Notes: generated from the sequence alone by a model not told the origin. A stretch of 64,000 nucleotides of DNA from Anodontia alba (GCA_964016985.1 OZ024827.1:113261953-113325952); one strand, 5' to 3'. Shown: positions 40,720-53,520, counted from the first letter of the stretch. Made by a program: numbers and translations.

Positions 40720-40826
40720 CCCAGTCAGCATTCTACGTAAATCTATATCGGGCCGTCATCGGCCCGTCAGGGTAGCTGACGGGCCGATGACGGCCCGATG
40801 TAGATTTACGTAGAATGCTAGCTGGG
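40720..40826. mobile_element. Family B 107-bp hairpin MITE, copy 3
   Basis: CCCAGTCAGCATTCTACG to CGTAGAATGCTAGCTGGG, flanked by AT on both sides (40718-40719 and 40827-40828). Confidence 0.9.
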
Positions 40827-40829
40827 ATC

Positions 40830-42100
40830 ATGTCCTTATGCCAACATCTTATACAGGATTTTTGCCACGTACGTCTTGTCCCTTTATAAATTTACTAGTC
40901 TATTCTGTGTAATTTTGTTAGGGAAATGGATATCGTTCTTTTATTCTATAGTGTAGACTCGTGGCATGATCCCTTACCCTGCCCATGTGGCAGCACTTGT
41001 ATAGCACTTTTCATTTCTCCTAATATGATAAGTGCCTACTTTATCAAGAGACCAAGATATTTTTAACTGCTTGCCAAATCCTTAAATTTTGTCATATCTT
41101 GAGTATTTTTATCGCTCATTTAAGGCCATGTTAAATTACACATTTTCGCTTATCGCGACTCAGAGGCCCTTAAGCGAAACTGTGTTTATATCTTTGTTTG
41201 ACCTCATACTTTCAGAAACAATGCAGAAAGAAAGCTGCCAACTCTGCCGTTGTGGAAAGGGCCTTATCCAAACCAGTCAGCCAGCCTGCTGTCAAATATC
41301 TTTCTTGGAAAGCAATAGTGCAAGAACAAGAATGTGCCATTGGTGTACCATTGTTTGAGTGGGGTATTTTGTAAAAAGAAAAAAATGAAGAGGAGATGCC
41401 TCAAATGTAAATCAGTCGTACATTCAGCAATTGGTTCTCCCTCAGCACCCCTCTGACCTAGTTCTAGATCCAAAGGAAGAAACATCGGTTGAAATACACA
41501 CCAATTTCAACTTCAGTTTAATTTCTGAATTTCTGTCTGATAATATGTCAGTCTATCTGTCTGTTTTGGAGGAAATCTACATTTTTTAAACTTTACAAAT
41601 GAGTAAGTGCTTTACAAAATGGGACAATTGAAACAACTGCATTACAATGTCATCGGGGGATTCGTGGTTGGGTTGGAGTTGGGGTGGGGTTTATGTTTAT
41701 AACATATTTAAAAAACAGCTATCACCATATTTGCAGGTGAAATTTATAAATAGAAGGAAAGGAAATGATCAAGAATCGATACAATTACCTAACTTCTTCC
41801 GTCCAAGACACCAAAGGGAAAGAAGGAAGCAACGACACTACAGTCAAAACACTACAAGCAGAAAGCCATAAGGACAGTTACTTTTCCAAAAATTGGCCGA
41901 ACGGCTATAAAAAAAAATCACTTGGACATACATGCCAAGACATACAGTGACAGAAAAAGTAAACCACAGCAGAAAGCACCGCCTTCTCACTCAGGGGCAT
42001 AAATAGATTTTACGTGGCCACAGCCCCCGTCCTTAGTTCTGCCATGGTAATAAGGAAGCCGAAAAGAAATTTTGATTATCACCATTAGCTTTTGTGCGTT
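40830..42100. other. Unassigned, degenerate frames
   Basis: Plus-strand frames with Cys pairs (ESCQLCRCGKG at about 41230; MKRRCLKCKSVV at about 41387) and a basic, Gln/Arg-rich stretch (41700-41870) hint at a decayed transposase. No family signature is clear. Confidence 0.25.
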
Positions 42101-42103
42101 CGA

Positions 42104-42156
<53 letters not shown>

Positions 42157-42163
42157 TGTGTGT

Positions 42164-42194
<31 letters not shown>
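42104..42194. repeat. (TG)n(AG)n compound microsatellite
   Basis: About 30 TG repeats (one TA interruption), then about 15 AG repeats. Confidence 0.95.
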
Positions 42195-42771
42195 GATTAC
42201 ATTTTCACTAGTATATGCTGAAATTGTTGATTATTTCAGTTGTAATGAAAGAAATAGTGCAGCTGTACCTATTCTTGGCTTGATCCTAGGTATGCTACTA
42301 TACCGATGGAATTCAAGGAAATACAATTTCCTGCAGGTGCTCGCTTGAGATGTAGGTAGCGGCAGAAGGTACTAATTTTGCAAGCGATAAAAGGTTAACA
42401 CTTTCAAAGTGCACAACAAAATATACCAGCGAATTCCCAGATCAGCAGGTACATTATAAAGGGTTTGTTGTGCAGAAAAGCAAAGAAAAAAAAAAAAAAA
42501 AAAAAAAACGATAGTGGAAACTCTACCGAGTGTGTCCAGCCTTTTTGGAAATAAGTGGAATATTTGCGCATCGGTGGTTCCGGCGTCCTTCCGTCTCCGC
42601 TTTGATAGCACATATTGTGTATGCTCAATACATCCTACAGGTTTTAACCGATCTTTGTGAAACTTTGCAAACATGTTCTACATGGTCTGAAGATGTACCT
42701 ATGGTTTGGATAATCCTCAGTTATTCTTTTTACTTGTTGTGAACGTAGTCACTTTTTGCCTCAATAATATA

Positions 42772-43048
42772 TATTACGAAAACATGCCTATTCTTATATA
42801 CTGAAAATTTTACCACCAAAAAATGAAAATTTTCAGATAAAAAGTTCTGATATTTTTCATATTTCTGCTCAAAACATAGATTGTGGGTACTCGTTAGAAC
42901 CGCCTCGGCGAGGCGGTTCTAACGGGTACCCACAATCTATGTTTTGAGCAAAAATAAGAAAATTAATGTATACCCCTGTAAACCCCAGTTTTACTATATA
43001 AAAGTGGGGTTTAAGGGGGTCAAAATTACATAGACATGTTTTCGTGAT
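42772..43048 (+). mobile_element. Family A MITE, copy 8
   Basis: Near-consensus: TATTACGAAAACATGCC at the left and GACATGTTTTCGTGAT at the right. The central palindrome is almost unbroken, with arms of over 40 bp around GGC. Confidence 0.9.
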
Positions 43049-43049
43049 A

Positions 43050-43640
43050 CAAGAAGTAGGTGACTTGTATGCCTTATACAGATTTAACCGATATTTTGGC
43101 ACTTTCTACAAGGTCTGAGGATGTGCATGTGGTTTGCACATAAATTTCAGAATAAGTTTTGTAACTTGTTTGTTATGCACATATTACTATCAAAGCGTAT
43201 GACTAGTAACTACCTTGTTGACCTGGTCTTTTTAGAAGGATTTTTGAAAGGCGGGGGACATAAATTCTCTGAATTTTCTTGCTACAAATGATGGCAAAAT
43301 GGACTGTAGCTATGCATGTATAAGGAAAGTACGAGTAGATTCTTTACCTTTGTCGTTACATGGTAAACAAAGTAAAAACGTTGACCTAGTGTACACTTCA
43401 CCCGCTAATCAGGCTTAATCATGTTTGTATTCATGTCTTATGTAAGGTGACGTAGCCGACTGATTAGAACGTTTGACTGCTAAGCTTAAGGTTGCACTGA
43501 GGTTTAAACCTGTCTCTTATCATCGCCAGCAGTGAATAGTTACCCCTCTGTTAAATGCAGCGAAAGAAGAGTCGTCTTTATTATGTTTTACCATGGACTT
43601 GTTGCACTCTATTTCTTGCTGTCGCTTCGAAATGAATGCT
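43050..43640. other. Unassigned, contains tRNA-like SINE head at ~43452-43515
   Basis: GACGTAGCCGACTGATTAG (A-box-like) and GAGGTTTAAACCTG (B-box-like) are spaced as in a tRNA-derived SINE. The rest is unassigned. Confidence 0.35.
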
Positions 43641-43930
43641 GTGGGACGGACGTCCTTGGGATCATTGAGCCAATTTTGAAAAATATAGTTTCGCTTTAAC
43701 TGATGCTGCCCTATGAACTATATTGTGTCTTATGAAGAGACTCAATGATACAGGGATTCCGAGTTTTGTTCTTTTGATGGTCTGTTACCAATGTTAGCCT
43801 TTATAGATTTATTTGACTTACCTGCTGCTGTGTTTTATGCCCTCTGGCGGCCGTAAAGTCGTCTCGTATTTCTTCATAGTGCAGTTTGTTTTCTTGTGAT
43901 CATACATCCCATACTAATCGATATCCGGTT
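43640..43930 (-). repeat. Family H dispersed repeat (reverse copy)
   Basis: 'GGATCATTGAGCC', 'TATGAAGAGACTCAATGA' and 'GCGGCCGTAAAGTCGTCTCG' are inverse matches to 57330-57570 and 59310-59570. Confidence 0.5.
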
Positions 43931-45080
43931 TAAAAAACATGTCCTAGGGAGTGTAGCTGTCAAATGTAACCAAGACACCGATTTTCGTTCTTTTGCTGTG
44001 TTTCTTTGCTTCCAATAGGGCCCCTTTATTGGTTTTATTTATCAGACGGATGTTTTTGCGTTTAGACTTGGAGAACAGAGAACACGTTTAGCTTAACAGA
44101 AATAGTAATGGTACTGGAAAACAGTTTTATAATTCATAGTGTGTTCTTTGTTTCCAAAGGCAATGTTTTTGACGTTTATTTTACGACATACTCACCTAAG
44201 TGCACATGGATCAGCAGATGTCATGGAATAATGGATGGCTGTTGCCCTTCTTTTTGTTTTTCTTTTCTTTTTTTTTTTTTTTTATTTATCTATTTTTTTC
44301 TGGAATATACTTTATTCTCCCCGTCCATTTGATGTGTAGTGCGTCGGGGAGGACCATCCCACTAACACACCTTACAATTTATTTGTACAGTACAGTATAA
44401 TCTTCCAGCAATTAAATATCATTCATCACTTAGTTGCTAAGTCTCACTGCTGTTTCCTGGGTACACGATAAGACCCACCCAGCAACCATTTTCAGCAGTG
44501 AGCCAAACACCACATATTACTTACAGTTTTATACCATATTCATCTGAACAGACATATCAATACTTTCAGGTATGAGACTGGTGGACTAATGAGACTGAAT
44601 TCTAGGTAAAAATCTGAACCCCTGTCACCCTTTCCAAAAATGTCATTTTTACAATTTTCAGACAAAAACAAGTAATTCTGCAGAACATATTTTGCAACTG
44701 AAAAATCTGATCTGTCAAAAATTTGAAAAATCTCATGCCTGTTAACTTTGAGGAAAAGGCTAATAGACATATGTAAAGATATGCTAGACTTTTTAAGATT
44801 TCATATATTAATTAGGTGCCCTTTGTTCAGACAAATATGGTACCATTTTACCATATTACATGTAAACAAAAGTGTATAATATTCCATTCCTCACTCCCTT
44901 GCTCACGTTACATGCGCACATACTATATAATACTGTTTTTATAATCAGCAGTACTGGTTATTATCTGTACATCTGAGTTTGGAGTTTGGAGAGATAAGTT
45001 ATAAAAAAAGGTTCTGTCACCCTGGCATGAGGTGGTTTTTTTCTTTTCTTGCTGATTAGGAATTTCTATTAATGTATTAA
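43930..45080. other. Unassigned; right part may be LINE 3' UTR
   Basis: The stretch next to 45080 follows the LINE stop codon and is probably its 3' UTR. Its end cannot be fixed. Nothing else recognised. Confidence 0.3.
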
Positions 45081-48000
45081 TTAGGCAATTGCATGCGAAA
45101 AGTTTTCCCAGCTTTTCACAAATTGTTCATATTTATTTTCTAATATTGCAGTTTTCTCATTTGTACAGTACAGAAGCTTAAGTTTACATTTCAGGGCTGT
45201 GACATTTATTTTAGCTTTTGTACATCTACAAAAATAGATATAATATTTGATTTCTAGTAAAATTTGTTGTTCTACTATGCTTGTCTTGTTATCTAATACT
45301 CCAAATAAAAATGATTGTTTCTGTAAATTTATAGTTGTGTTATTACTTTCACACCAGTCTTTAAAATCATACAAAATTTTTTGTGTGTGCTCACAGTCCC
45401 ATAGCAAATGTTCAACAGTTTCAGGTTCTTTAGTACAGAATGAACATGTAGGGTTGTTTATTAACTTTATTTTTTGTAGATATTTATTAGTAGCAAGTAT
45501 ATTATGATTGATACGTGACTGAAACCACTGTAACGTTGTGTTATTTGTTATTTCAAATGGCCATTTGTAAATGTTTTTCCATTCTTCTTCACTGAAGTTA
45601 AAAATTTTATTCCATGCTATCTTACCAGCAGGTGTTTCATTATTAGAATTTAATATTTTATACATATCTTTAGTGCCTTTTTTATTTCTCATGTATATAT
45701 GCAGTCCAAATGGCACTATAGGATTTTGTAGCTTTTCATTAATAGTATTTATTTTGAGCCTTTTCTTCCATTCTTTAATTGCATTACATAGGCCGTGATA
45801 CTGCAAGAAATTTATTTTTATATTAAATAGTTCCTTTACCTCTTGATAGGTTAGCAGATTACCATTTTTTTTCCTGTAATATCATTTATAAGTTTTATTC
45901 CTCTTTCATAACATGCTTGATAATAAATACTGGTATTTGCCACCTTTATGTTCTTATTGTAAAATAGTGCACTAGCTTGAAATTCATGTATTTCTTTAGT
46001 TTGATTATTTGACTGTAGTTCAATATGTGCATTAAACACATCTAACCAGAATTGATTTTTAATGTTTTTTAATATTTTTGTAAAGTACTCTGTACCACAG
46101 TCTAAAAAGTTATGCATATTTATATGGTTCTCTATAATTTTTGTCCATTTATGCTTGTCAAAACAAAACCGTCTAATCCATGTTGTTTTTAAGGCATTTA
46201 TAAATGCCTTGGTATTTATCATCTTTAATCCTCCATCCAGATAGTCTTTGCAAATAACAGAACGTTTTATTCTAGCAGTACCTTCCCAAAGAAATGTAAA
46301 AACAATGTCATTTATTTCTTTCATTATTTTTTCACTTGGATTCGGTAGGGCTAGAAATAGGTGGTTTAAGCATGGAATTAAGAGAGATTTTATTACCGTT
46401 ATTTTACCTAATGGTGTTAAGTGTCTGCGTTGCCAATTGTGTATTTTACTTTTTAATAATTCAATTTTATTTTTATAATTTATTTCATTTACCTTATTTA
46501 AATCTGTGTCAAAGATAATTCCCACTGTAATTTCCATCTTGTCTTTATTGTTTCTGTGCTATACTTTTTTTTCCCCTATCCATATGAGTTGTGTTTTTTG
46601 AAAGTTTACTTTAAGCCCTGATATTTTTGCAAACTTTTCAAGTTCATTTAATGTTTCTGTTAATTAATTTTCTAATCCATCTAATATTATTGTAGTGTCA
46701 TCAGCAAACTGTACTAACTTAAAATCAATGATATTGATTTTAATCCCTTTGATTTTTTCATTATTTTTTATTTTTATAGCTAATATTTCTGCACAAAGAA
46801 TAAAAATGTAAGTTGATATTGGATCCCCTTGTTTGCAGCCACGTTCCAGTCTAAATGGCAAAGCGAAGTTACCTCCCTGATTTACCCTAATAGAGGTATT
46901 TTTCAGGAAAACTGAAACCCACTTTTGAATTGAAGGCCCAAAATTAAAAAACTTGAGTACTTTATGAATAAATGCCCATGACAGAGAATCAAATGCCTTC
47001 TCAAAATCAACCAAAAGTAAGAGCCCAGGTATATTTTTTTCCTCCACAAACTGTATTAAGTCATAAACAAGTCTTGTGTTTTCACCAATATACCGCCCTG
47101 ATATAAATCCGGACTGATCAGTATTTATAAGTTTTGTTATAACAGTTTTTAATCTGTTTGCAATACCTGCTGAGGCTAACTTATATATTGTATTTAAATA
47201 GACATATTGGCCTTTAATTGGTAAGCAGCAATCTAGATTTATTTTCTTTTGGTATCAGAGTAATTATACCCTCTTGTTGAGAAACAGACAGTTCCCCGAT
47301 GTTATAACTGTGGTTTATCCCTCTCAGTACAAAACTACCTAGCTGCTTCCAAAAAACTTTAAAGAATTCACAAGAGAAACCATCTACTCCTGGACTACGA
47401 TTATTTTTCATATTTTTAAAGCAGTTGTAAGTTCAGACAAAGTTAAAAGTCCTTCAAGTTTTTCTGACTCATCATCATTTAGCTTGGGGGCGTTATATTT
47501 ATTTAAATCTGTGTTTAAGTCAATATCAATATGGTTCTTTTCATTGGAAGAATACAAATTTTTGTAAAATAATTCTATTTCATTCATGATTTTCTTTTGG
47601 TCATTTATTATCTCTCCCTTAGCAGTTTGAAGTTTTGGAACAATTTTACTCATGAAGTTATGTGATTCTAGTGCACAAAAATATTTTGTTGGTTTTTCCC
47701 CCTCTACTGTATTAATTACCCTTGATCTGATTACTGCCCCTTTTATCTTTTCTTTTCGTAATTCATATAGATCTGTTTTCATGCTTTCAAGTTTTTCTAT
47801 ATTTTCACTATTCAAATCCTGCTCCAGTTTACAGATGTTTGATATCAGTGTAATTTCTTTTTCATCACGCTGTTTCTTTTTATGACTTGAATAGGATATG
47901 GATTTTCCCTTAATTCCATAAGTAAAGTGTCTAAAAATAACTGGTCATTTATAGTGAACTGTAACTCATTATCTGGTATGTTGTTTAAATTATCTAAATT

Positions 48001-48843
48001 GTACACTGGTAATGCATATTGACATTTTACTTCCATTATTTTACTTTTTATTGCCTCAATGTAATTTATGTCATAGAGTAATGAATTATTATGTTTTCAA
48101 AAAGGTTTTCCTTTTTGGAAATCGTTAAAGCAAATATTTAATACAACTGCTGAGTGATCAGATCGATAACTATTTTCTATCTTGCAACCATTTAAAGAAG
48201 TCAATAAGCTTTCAGATATAAGAAAAAAATCAAGTCTGGCCTGTTGAAATGGATGCTTTCTTCTCCAAGTATATCGCTTTAGGAATGGATGTAAATCTCT
48301 GAAGGGGTCAACTAAATACATTTCCTGGATGATTTCAAGAACTGCTTCCCTTGCATTTTTATTATTAACAGTTTTATAATTACAATAATCCATAGTAGGG
48401 TCAATAACCAGGTTAAAATCTCCACACCAAATTATATGTTCATTACCAATTTCTTCAATTGTTTTGGCTATATTTTGGTACAATGATACATCATCATGAT
48501 TTGGGCCATGAACAGTTGCTAATGTAATTCAATTATTGTCTATTGTAACATCTAATATTAAATAGTTGCCATTAGGGTCAGATATACAACTGTGTACTTT
48601 ATATTCAAAATTTTTATCAAATAAAATTGCTACTCCTCTTGAATTAGATTTAAATGAGCTGAAATAACAATCATTACCCCATCTTGCCCTCACCAGCTTT
48701 TCATCTGTCCCAGGAGTAAAATGAGTATCTTGTAGGCAGTAGATCTAATAATGTTTTTGCTTTAAGTACTCTAATATGTCAGTACGCTTAGGGAGTTGCC
48801 CAATACTTTGTACATTTAAAGTTAAAATTTTAATTTCTGCCAT
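45081..48843 (-). pseudogene. L1/Tx1-type LINE ORF2 pseudogene (endonuclease, reverse transcriptase, C-terminal zinc motif)
   Basis: The start ATG at 48843 begins with the endonuclease (ILTLNVQSIGQ; CGDFNLVID; RLDFFLISE; YRSDHSAVVLN). Reverse transcriptase follows (SPGVDGFSCEFFK; LLVDFEKAFDSLSW; GCKQGDPIS; FADDTTII; PLGKITVIKS). The end is a zf-RVT motif (CSFCTKEPETVEHLLWDC), and the TAA is at 45081. About 1,250 codons is full length for L1/Tx1 ORF2. It is inactive: in-frame stops lie near 48745, 48530, 48101, 47214, 46664 and 46565, and frame shifts near 47880, 47405 and 45865. The last shift is in a homopolymer. Domain order and motifs place it in the L1/Tx1 group rather than RTE or CR1. 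ORF1 is not recognised upstream. Confidence 0.9.
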
Positions 48844-48844
48844 A

Positions 48845-49500
48845 GCAAAATGTACTTTTTATGTCTGTAATAAAGGGATTTAATATTCTCAACACTAACA
48901 AACAGCTTGAAACTTGCCTCATGCCAGTAGCTAAAGCTGGTGACAGGGAAACAGAAATAGAAAGAAAATATAAAAGCATAAAAGTTGTGATATTTCCTCA
49001 AAAACATGTGACAAATAAAAAGAAAAAAAAATGGTCTTCTGTGCAATTCAGCTGTATATATTGGAGTTTCAGTTTTAAATTATACTAAGTGAGTACAGAT
49101 AGTATGTAAAACACTTACATGGTAATTTCAAAAAGGATTAGTATACTGTTTCTAACCTATTAAGACACTGTGCATTTATTTATGTATTTGTTTTACAAAA
49201 ATAATGAAAAAATTTATGTTAATCTCTACTTTATAAGCACACATCTTAAAGAAGGACAAGCTAATATACACTGAGTCGGGTGTCTGATGATATTTGTACA
49301 TTATTATTATTATTTTTTTTTTTTTTTAGATATCATTATAAAAGTATATATTGTGTGACTCCACTAATACTATGTTGAGGCGACTCCAATAATGGAGCTC
49401 AGCAAAATATGACTTCAAATCCCATAAACTGGATACAAATAAAGAGGTGGCTGTAAAAAGTCGCAGAACTTTTCTAACTGTGCATCGATCTATTCAGCAT
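48845..49500. other. LINE 5' flank, no ORF1 seen
   Basis: Expected ORF1/5' UTR side of the LINE, but no coiled coil or RRM-like frame is recognised. Confidence 0.35.
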
Positions 49501-49513
49501 TTAGATCGAACAC

Positions 49514-49515
<2 letters not shown>

Positions 49516-49583
<68 letters not shown>

Positions 49584-49690
49584 TGTACAACATACATATA
49601 TACATACATACATATGTACACACATACATACATACATACATACACACATACATAGACTTATATAGACATACACATGTACACATACAACAT
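49516..49690. repeat. (TA)n followed by (ACAT)n microsatellite
   Basis: About 29 TA repeats to 49574, then ACACAC and imperfect ACAT/ATAC repeats. Confidence 0.95.
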
Positions 49691-50256
49691 ACATGTACCT
49701 TCACAAATAAACCCATATACATATATACACACCATTCTGTTGGAGCTACCTATACCTTCCTATTTTTTTTTCTCTTTGTTTTCGTTTTTATGTCTTTATC
49801 TTTATAATATTTTTATATTAGTACTTATTAAGAATAAATAAACCAAAAGCTAAAAGAACAAATCAAACTGTATGAAGAATGATTGCCCTTCTTAATTCTT
49901 TGCATGCTGGGTAATTTCGCATGTTTTTTGTCGTCTGTGATTTTTGTTTTGAAATAAGATTTTCTTTTCAAAAAAAATCTTTCAGGAATACCATCAGAGT
50001 ATCAAACATTTTGGATCCAGATCAGGCCCGACGTTTTGCCGGGCCAGAGCTCGGTCCAAACTGTTTGCAAAGGTTATCAGCAGACGACAAAAGTCGCCGC
50101 TAGAGGGGAAAGAGTTAAGCCAAACAGAATTGCAACATTACACTCTGGGGATATGTTAGTGGGAAATAACTTCTCTCTGACAGTCCCGCTATTTAAAAGT
50201 ACTGTCAACGAGGCGAATCCATACGAGTATCCATCATGCGGGCCTATAACTTTTTA

Positions 50257-50645
50257 CAGTCAAACTTCAATGACTCGAACATCTTTGAGACCACAAAAAA
50301 ATTGTTCTAGACATGAGTAGTTGAAGCCACTGAGGGCTAATCATAGCGCTAGGTCAGGAGCCAAATAGGGATAATTTAGGTGTCTTTTCGATCTATTGTA
50401 AAATAATGGTATTTTGTGTACTCATTAGAATCGCCTCATCAGAACACTTGTTCTAAAGCTTGTTTACCGTGGCTGATTCGAATTCGTTTTTTGTCCCTTG
50501 GAATTTGTCTGGTCGTTGAAAATGTATATAGGGATATTTATGGAAATTTTCTTATTTTATCATGAAATGTATGTTGTGTATATTTATTAAAATCGCTTCA
50601 TCGAGACAATTCTCATGATGACACTCAACGTACAATTATTTTATC
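50257..50645. mobile_element. Pogo/Tigger-like MITE fragment
   Basis: TACAGTCAAACTTCAATGAC resembles the left end of the element at 222. Internal 'ATTTATGGAAATTTTCTTAT' and 'TTATCATGAAATGTATGTTG' match 320-370. The right inverted end is not found. Confidence 0.6.
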
Positions 50646-50689
50646 GAAGATAATTTGAGCGACAATGTAGGTAAACGTTTCTTCGGACA

Positions 50690-50830
50690 TGTGCGCCCAG
50701 CGAAGATTCACGCAGTCCAATAAGAATCTTCATAATGCCCACTTTGGATAGCAATGGTTCTTTATGCGGACTACAAAGACTGATCAGGTTGCGTTGATGC
50801 GTTGATGTCTTCGTCGGTACATGTCAGAAG
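50690..50830. repeat. Family G degenerate fragment
   Basis: 'ACATGTGCGCCCAGCGAAG' and 'CAAAGACTGATCAGGTTGCG' as in 1818-2051. Confidence 0.5.
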
Positions 50831-50880
50831 GTACAATGTTATTGCCTCAACTCGTTTCTTGGGACATCAGAATGACGTGA

Positions 50881-51116
50881 TTAACCCATTTATACCACCA
50901 TCATTTATACCGTGTGGACTCTTCTACCTCAACTTTTTGGACAGGTTCATTTTCTATACAGGGGTGTCTGGTTAGTTTTTATTATTACCATGTTTTGTGG
51001 GAATGTCAGAACTTCCTGCAAACAGTGTAGACCCTGATCAGACGCCGCGTTCTTCGGCGTCTGATCTAGGTCTGCACTGTTTGCAAATGTCCCTTTTATA
51101 GGACGCTAAGGTTAAA
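50881..51116. mobile_element. Family F MITE, second near-complete copy
   Basis: TTAACCCATTTATACC at the left. The hairpin is CCCTGATCAGACGCCGC, GTTCTTC.., then GGCGTCTGATCTAGG. The right end is degenerate (GGACGCTAAGGTTAAA). Confidence 0.65.
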
Positions 51117-51344
51117 TGCATCCTCTCAATGATCCCACTGATGTCCAATTTTTAAATCTGTCGGCTGCCAAAAACACTGATACAAACCTATCCCAAAGTA
51201 CACATTATTATGGAAATATTCAGCAAGTTTGATACAGTTTGGTGCAGTGCTGACGTCTTGGCAGTGTGTGCTGGTGGCTGCGGGCTGGAAGGGAATGATT
51301 AATGTTAAAACCATTTTAGTCTTGAGACCCCTCAAACAGGTAAT

Positions 51345-51545
51345 TGGCAAACAGTGAGGGCCCAGATCAGACGCTTCTGATCAGGGTCTACACTGTTTGG
51401 ATTAAATACAGTTCCTATAAAACATAGTAATAATGAAAATAACTGAAGTCCTATCGGAAACAGACTGGTCCAATGAGTTGTGGTAGACAAGGCTACTAGA
51501 CATAAGTTGTGGGACAAGAGGCACTCGACATAAATGGGATAATGA
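51345..51545 (-). repeat. Family F partial copy (reverse)
   Basis: A short hairpin CAGATCAGACGCTTCTGATC, and CATAAATGGGATAA at the right. Confidence 0.55.
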
Positions 51546-51686
51546 CACCTAGATCTCCTTACGATTTTTTTAATTAAAAGGTGTAACATGTCCAACTTTA
51601 ATTGAGCCGCGCTAAGCGAAAAAGTGTCTTTGAACATGTGCAAAATGCAGATTAAGATTCAGTTTTCGCAAAGTTTCAACCTAGCT

Positions 51687-51962
51687 AACACAAAACACGC
51701 CTATATAATTTTAACCCCCTTAAACCCCTCTTTTATATAGTAAAGCTGGGGTTTACATGGGTATACATTATTTTTCTTATTTCTGCTCAAAACATAGATT
51801 GTGGGTATTCGTTAGAACCGCCTCGCCGAGGTGGTTCTAACGAGTACCCACAATCTATGTTTTGAGCAGAAATATGAAAAATGTCAGAATTTTTTATCTA
51901 AAAATTTTCATTTTTTGGCGTTAAAATTTTCAGTATATTTGAATAGGCAAGTTTTCGTAATG
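51687..51962 (-). mobile_element. Family A MITE, copy 9 (reverse orientation)
   Basis: Ends CACAAAACACGCCTATATAA and GAATAGGCAAGTTTTCGTAATG (quoted in pieces). The hairpin at about 51794-51860 has one GT-type change. Confidence 0.85.
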
Positions 51963-52362
51963 ATTTGCTTTCCATTGATACATTCCGTAGTTTCCTATGA
52001 TTCTGTAAGTAGACATCGACTGCCCTGACCAGACTACGCGCATGCGCACGCTGATCCGGGCTTTCGCTGACCGCATATACCCAAGGACAGTTTTTTGCAT
52101 GGCGTCGCCCGAGTAATATCGTAAGGCGGTTTTCAGCCTCCGAAACACGAAACTGACCTTTTCATAGTTTCCTGTGCTGCCTCTCTGTTTTAAGTATGTG
52201 CTTGATTGACTTACGTAGTCTGATTATTTTAAATATTTATAATCATTCATTACGAAAACACGCCTATTCAAATATATAGAAAATTTCACCTAAAAAACTG
52301 AACATTTTCAGATAAAAAACGCTGAAATTTTTCATATTTCTGCCCAAACCATAAATTGTGGG

Positions 52363-52496
52363 TAATAATAATAATAATAATAATAATGTCTTTATTTTAC
52401 CAGGATGACATATTTAGCAAACAGTGTACTAATCTAACATATGGTCCTCTTCAAAAAAAACTTCTAACAATATATACATATTATACACATTTACTC
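52363..52496 (-). mobile_element. LINE-like 3' end with (ATT)n tail, nested in family A
   Basis: On the minus strand CATCCTGGTAAAATAAAGAC is followed by about eight ATT repeats. This is typical of CR1/L2-type LINE 3' ends. About 20 bp of the family A hairpin arm is missing at the junction. Confidence 0.55.
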
Positions 52497-52627
52497 GGCG
52501 AGGCGGTTCTAACGAGTACCCACAATCCATGTTTTCAAGCAAAAATAAGAAAACTAATGTATACCCCTGTAAACCCCAGTTTTACTACATAAACGTGGAG
52601 TTTAAGGGGGCTAAATTATATAGGCAT

Positions 52628-52734
52628 CCCAGCTAGCATTCTTTATACATCTATAGCGGACCGTTATCGGTCCGTCAGCTACCCTGACGGACCGATAACG
52701 GCCCGCTATAGATTTATAAAGAATGCCTACTTGG
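52628..52734. mobile_element. Family B hairpin MITE, copy 4, nested in family A
   Basis: CCCAGCTAGCATTCTTTATA to TATAAAGAATGCCTACTTGG, 107 bp. AT flanks both sides (52626-52627, 52735-52736). Family A copies without the insert read GGCATG, with a single AT, which proves a 2-bp duplication. Confidence 0.92.
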
Positions 52735-52749
52735 ATGTTTTCGTAATGA

Positions 52750-53520
52750 CTGATCTTACTAAACATAGGGCGGAGTCACTCAAAAACAGTTTTCATTAGG
52801 CGGATGTAGGTAAACTTTGATTAGTTTTTATTTTATTTTATTTTTCACTGCGATCAATGAGCCACTTCTGGTATATTAGAAAATCGAATTACGCTTACCG
52901 CGAAGCACTCTGAGAAGATTTTTCAGCAGACAATATATTGAAATATTTTTCTTATTTTCCCAGGAAACAGGTTTTGAGACCGGCGCGGAGAAGTATATGC
53001 AGTCCTACAAACTATATCGTTATTATATGAGTCTCAATAAACAAACGGAAATCTGATTTTCGTACATGTACTTTTATCAATACTGTTTCCTAGGGCAACC
53101 TTTAAAGATTTTATTTTATAATAAGGCACGAAACTAAACTCTCAAGTGTTTCTTCTTTTCTACTGACCGATCAAGAACGAAAGCTCATTAGCTGTCCCAC
53201 TTGGAAGAGTCCGCAAGTTGCCATGGTAACCCTTCATCTGATGAAAAATCGTACGTAGCTTTGAATATTAATAGGGTAGCATATTAAGATTTACCTGTTT
53301 TACCTGTTTACCTGCTGCGGTTAGAACCGTTACACTTTCCACATAGGTAAAATTCGATCACTAGAAAAAAATTACTGATAAAAAAAAAAGGGATAATCTG
53401 ATTAGTTTTTATGAACCGGTCCAAATAGTTAATGGAGAAGAGTTCACTCGACATATATGGGTTATAAAACACGGCCAAAGTGGCCCTTCCCCAGATACTG
53501 AGACAAAGAAGCATGACAAT
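52750..53520. other. Intergenic; family F fragment at ~53400-53465
   Basis: 'GATTAGTTTTTATGAACCGG' and 'CACTCGACATATATGGGTTA' are family F pieces. No exon recognised. Confidence 0.4.

Larger units (their letters stand above)
52248..52748 (+). mobile_element. Family A MITE, copy 10, carrying two nested insertions
   Basis: Ends CATTACGAAAACACGCC and GTTTTCGTAATG are near-consensus. The left hairpin arm is interrupted at GGGTA by about 130 bp of a LINE-like 3' end. The right terminal repeat is split by a family B hairpin. The order of events is therefore family A first, the others later. Confidence 0.9.

Noticed and set aside
40332..41871. Possible decayed transposase or gene
   Set aside because: Cys pairs and basic stretches occur in several frames but no family motif or catalytic residue could be identified.
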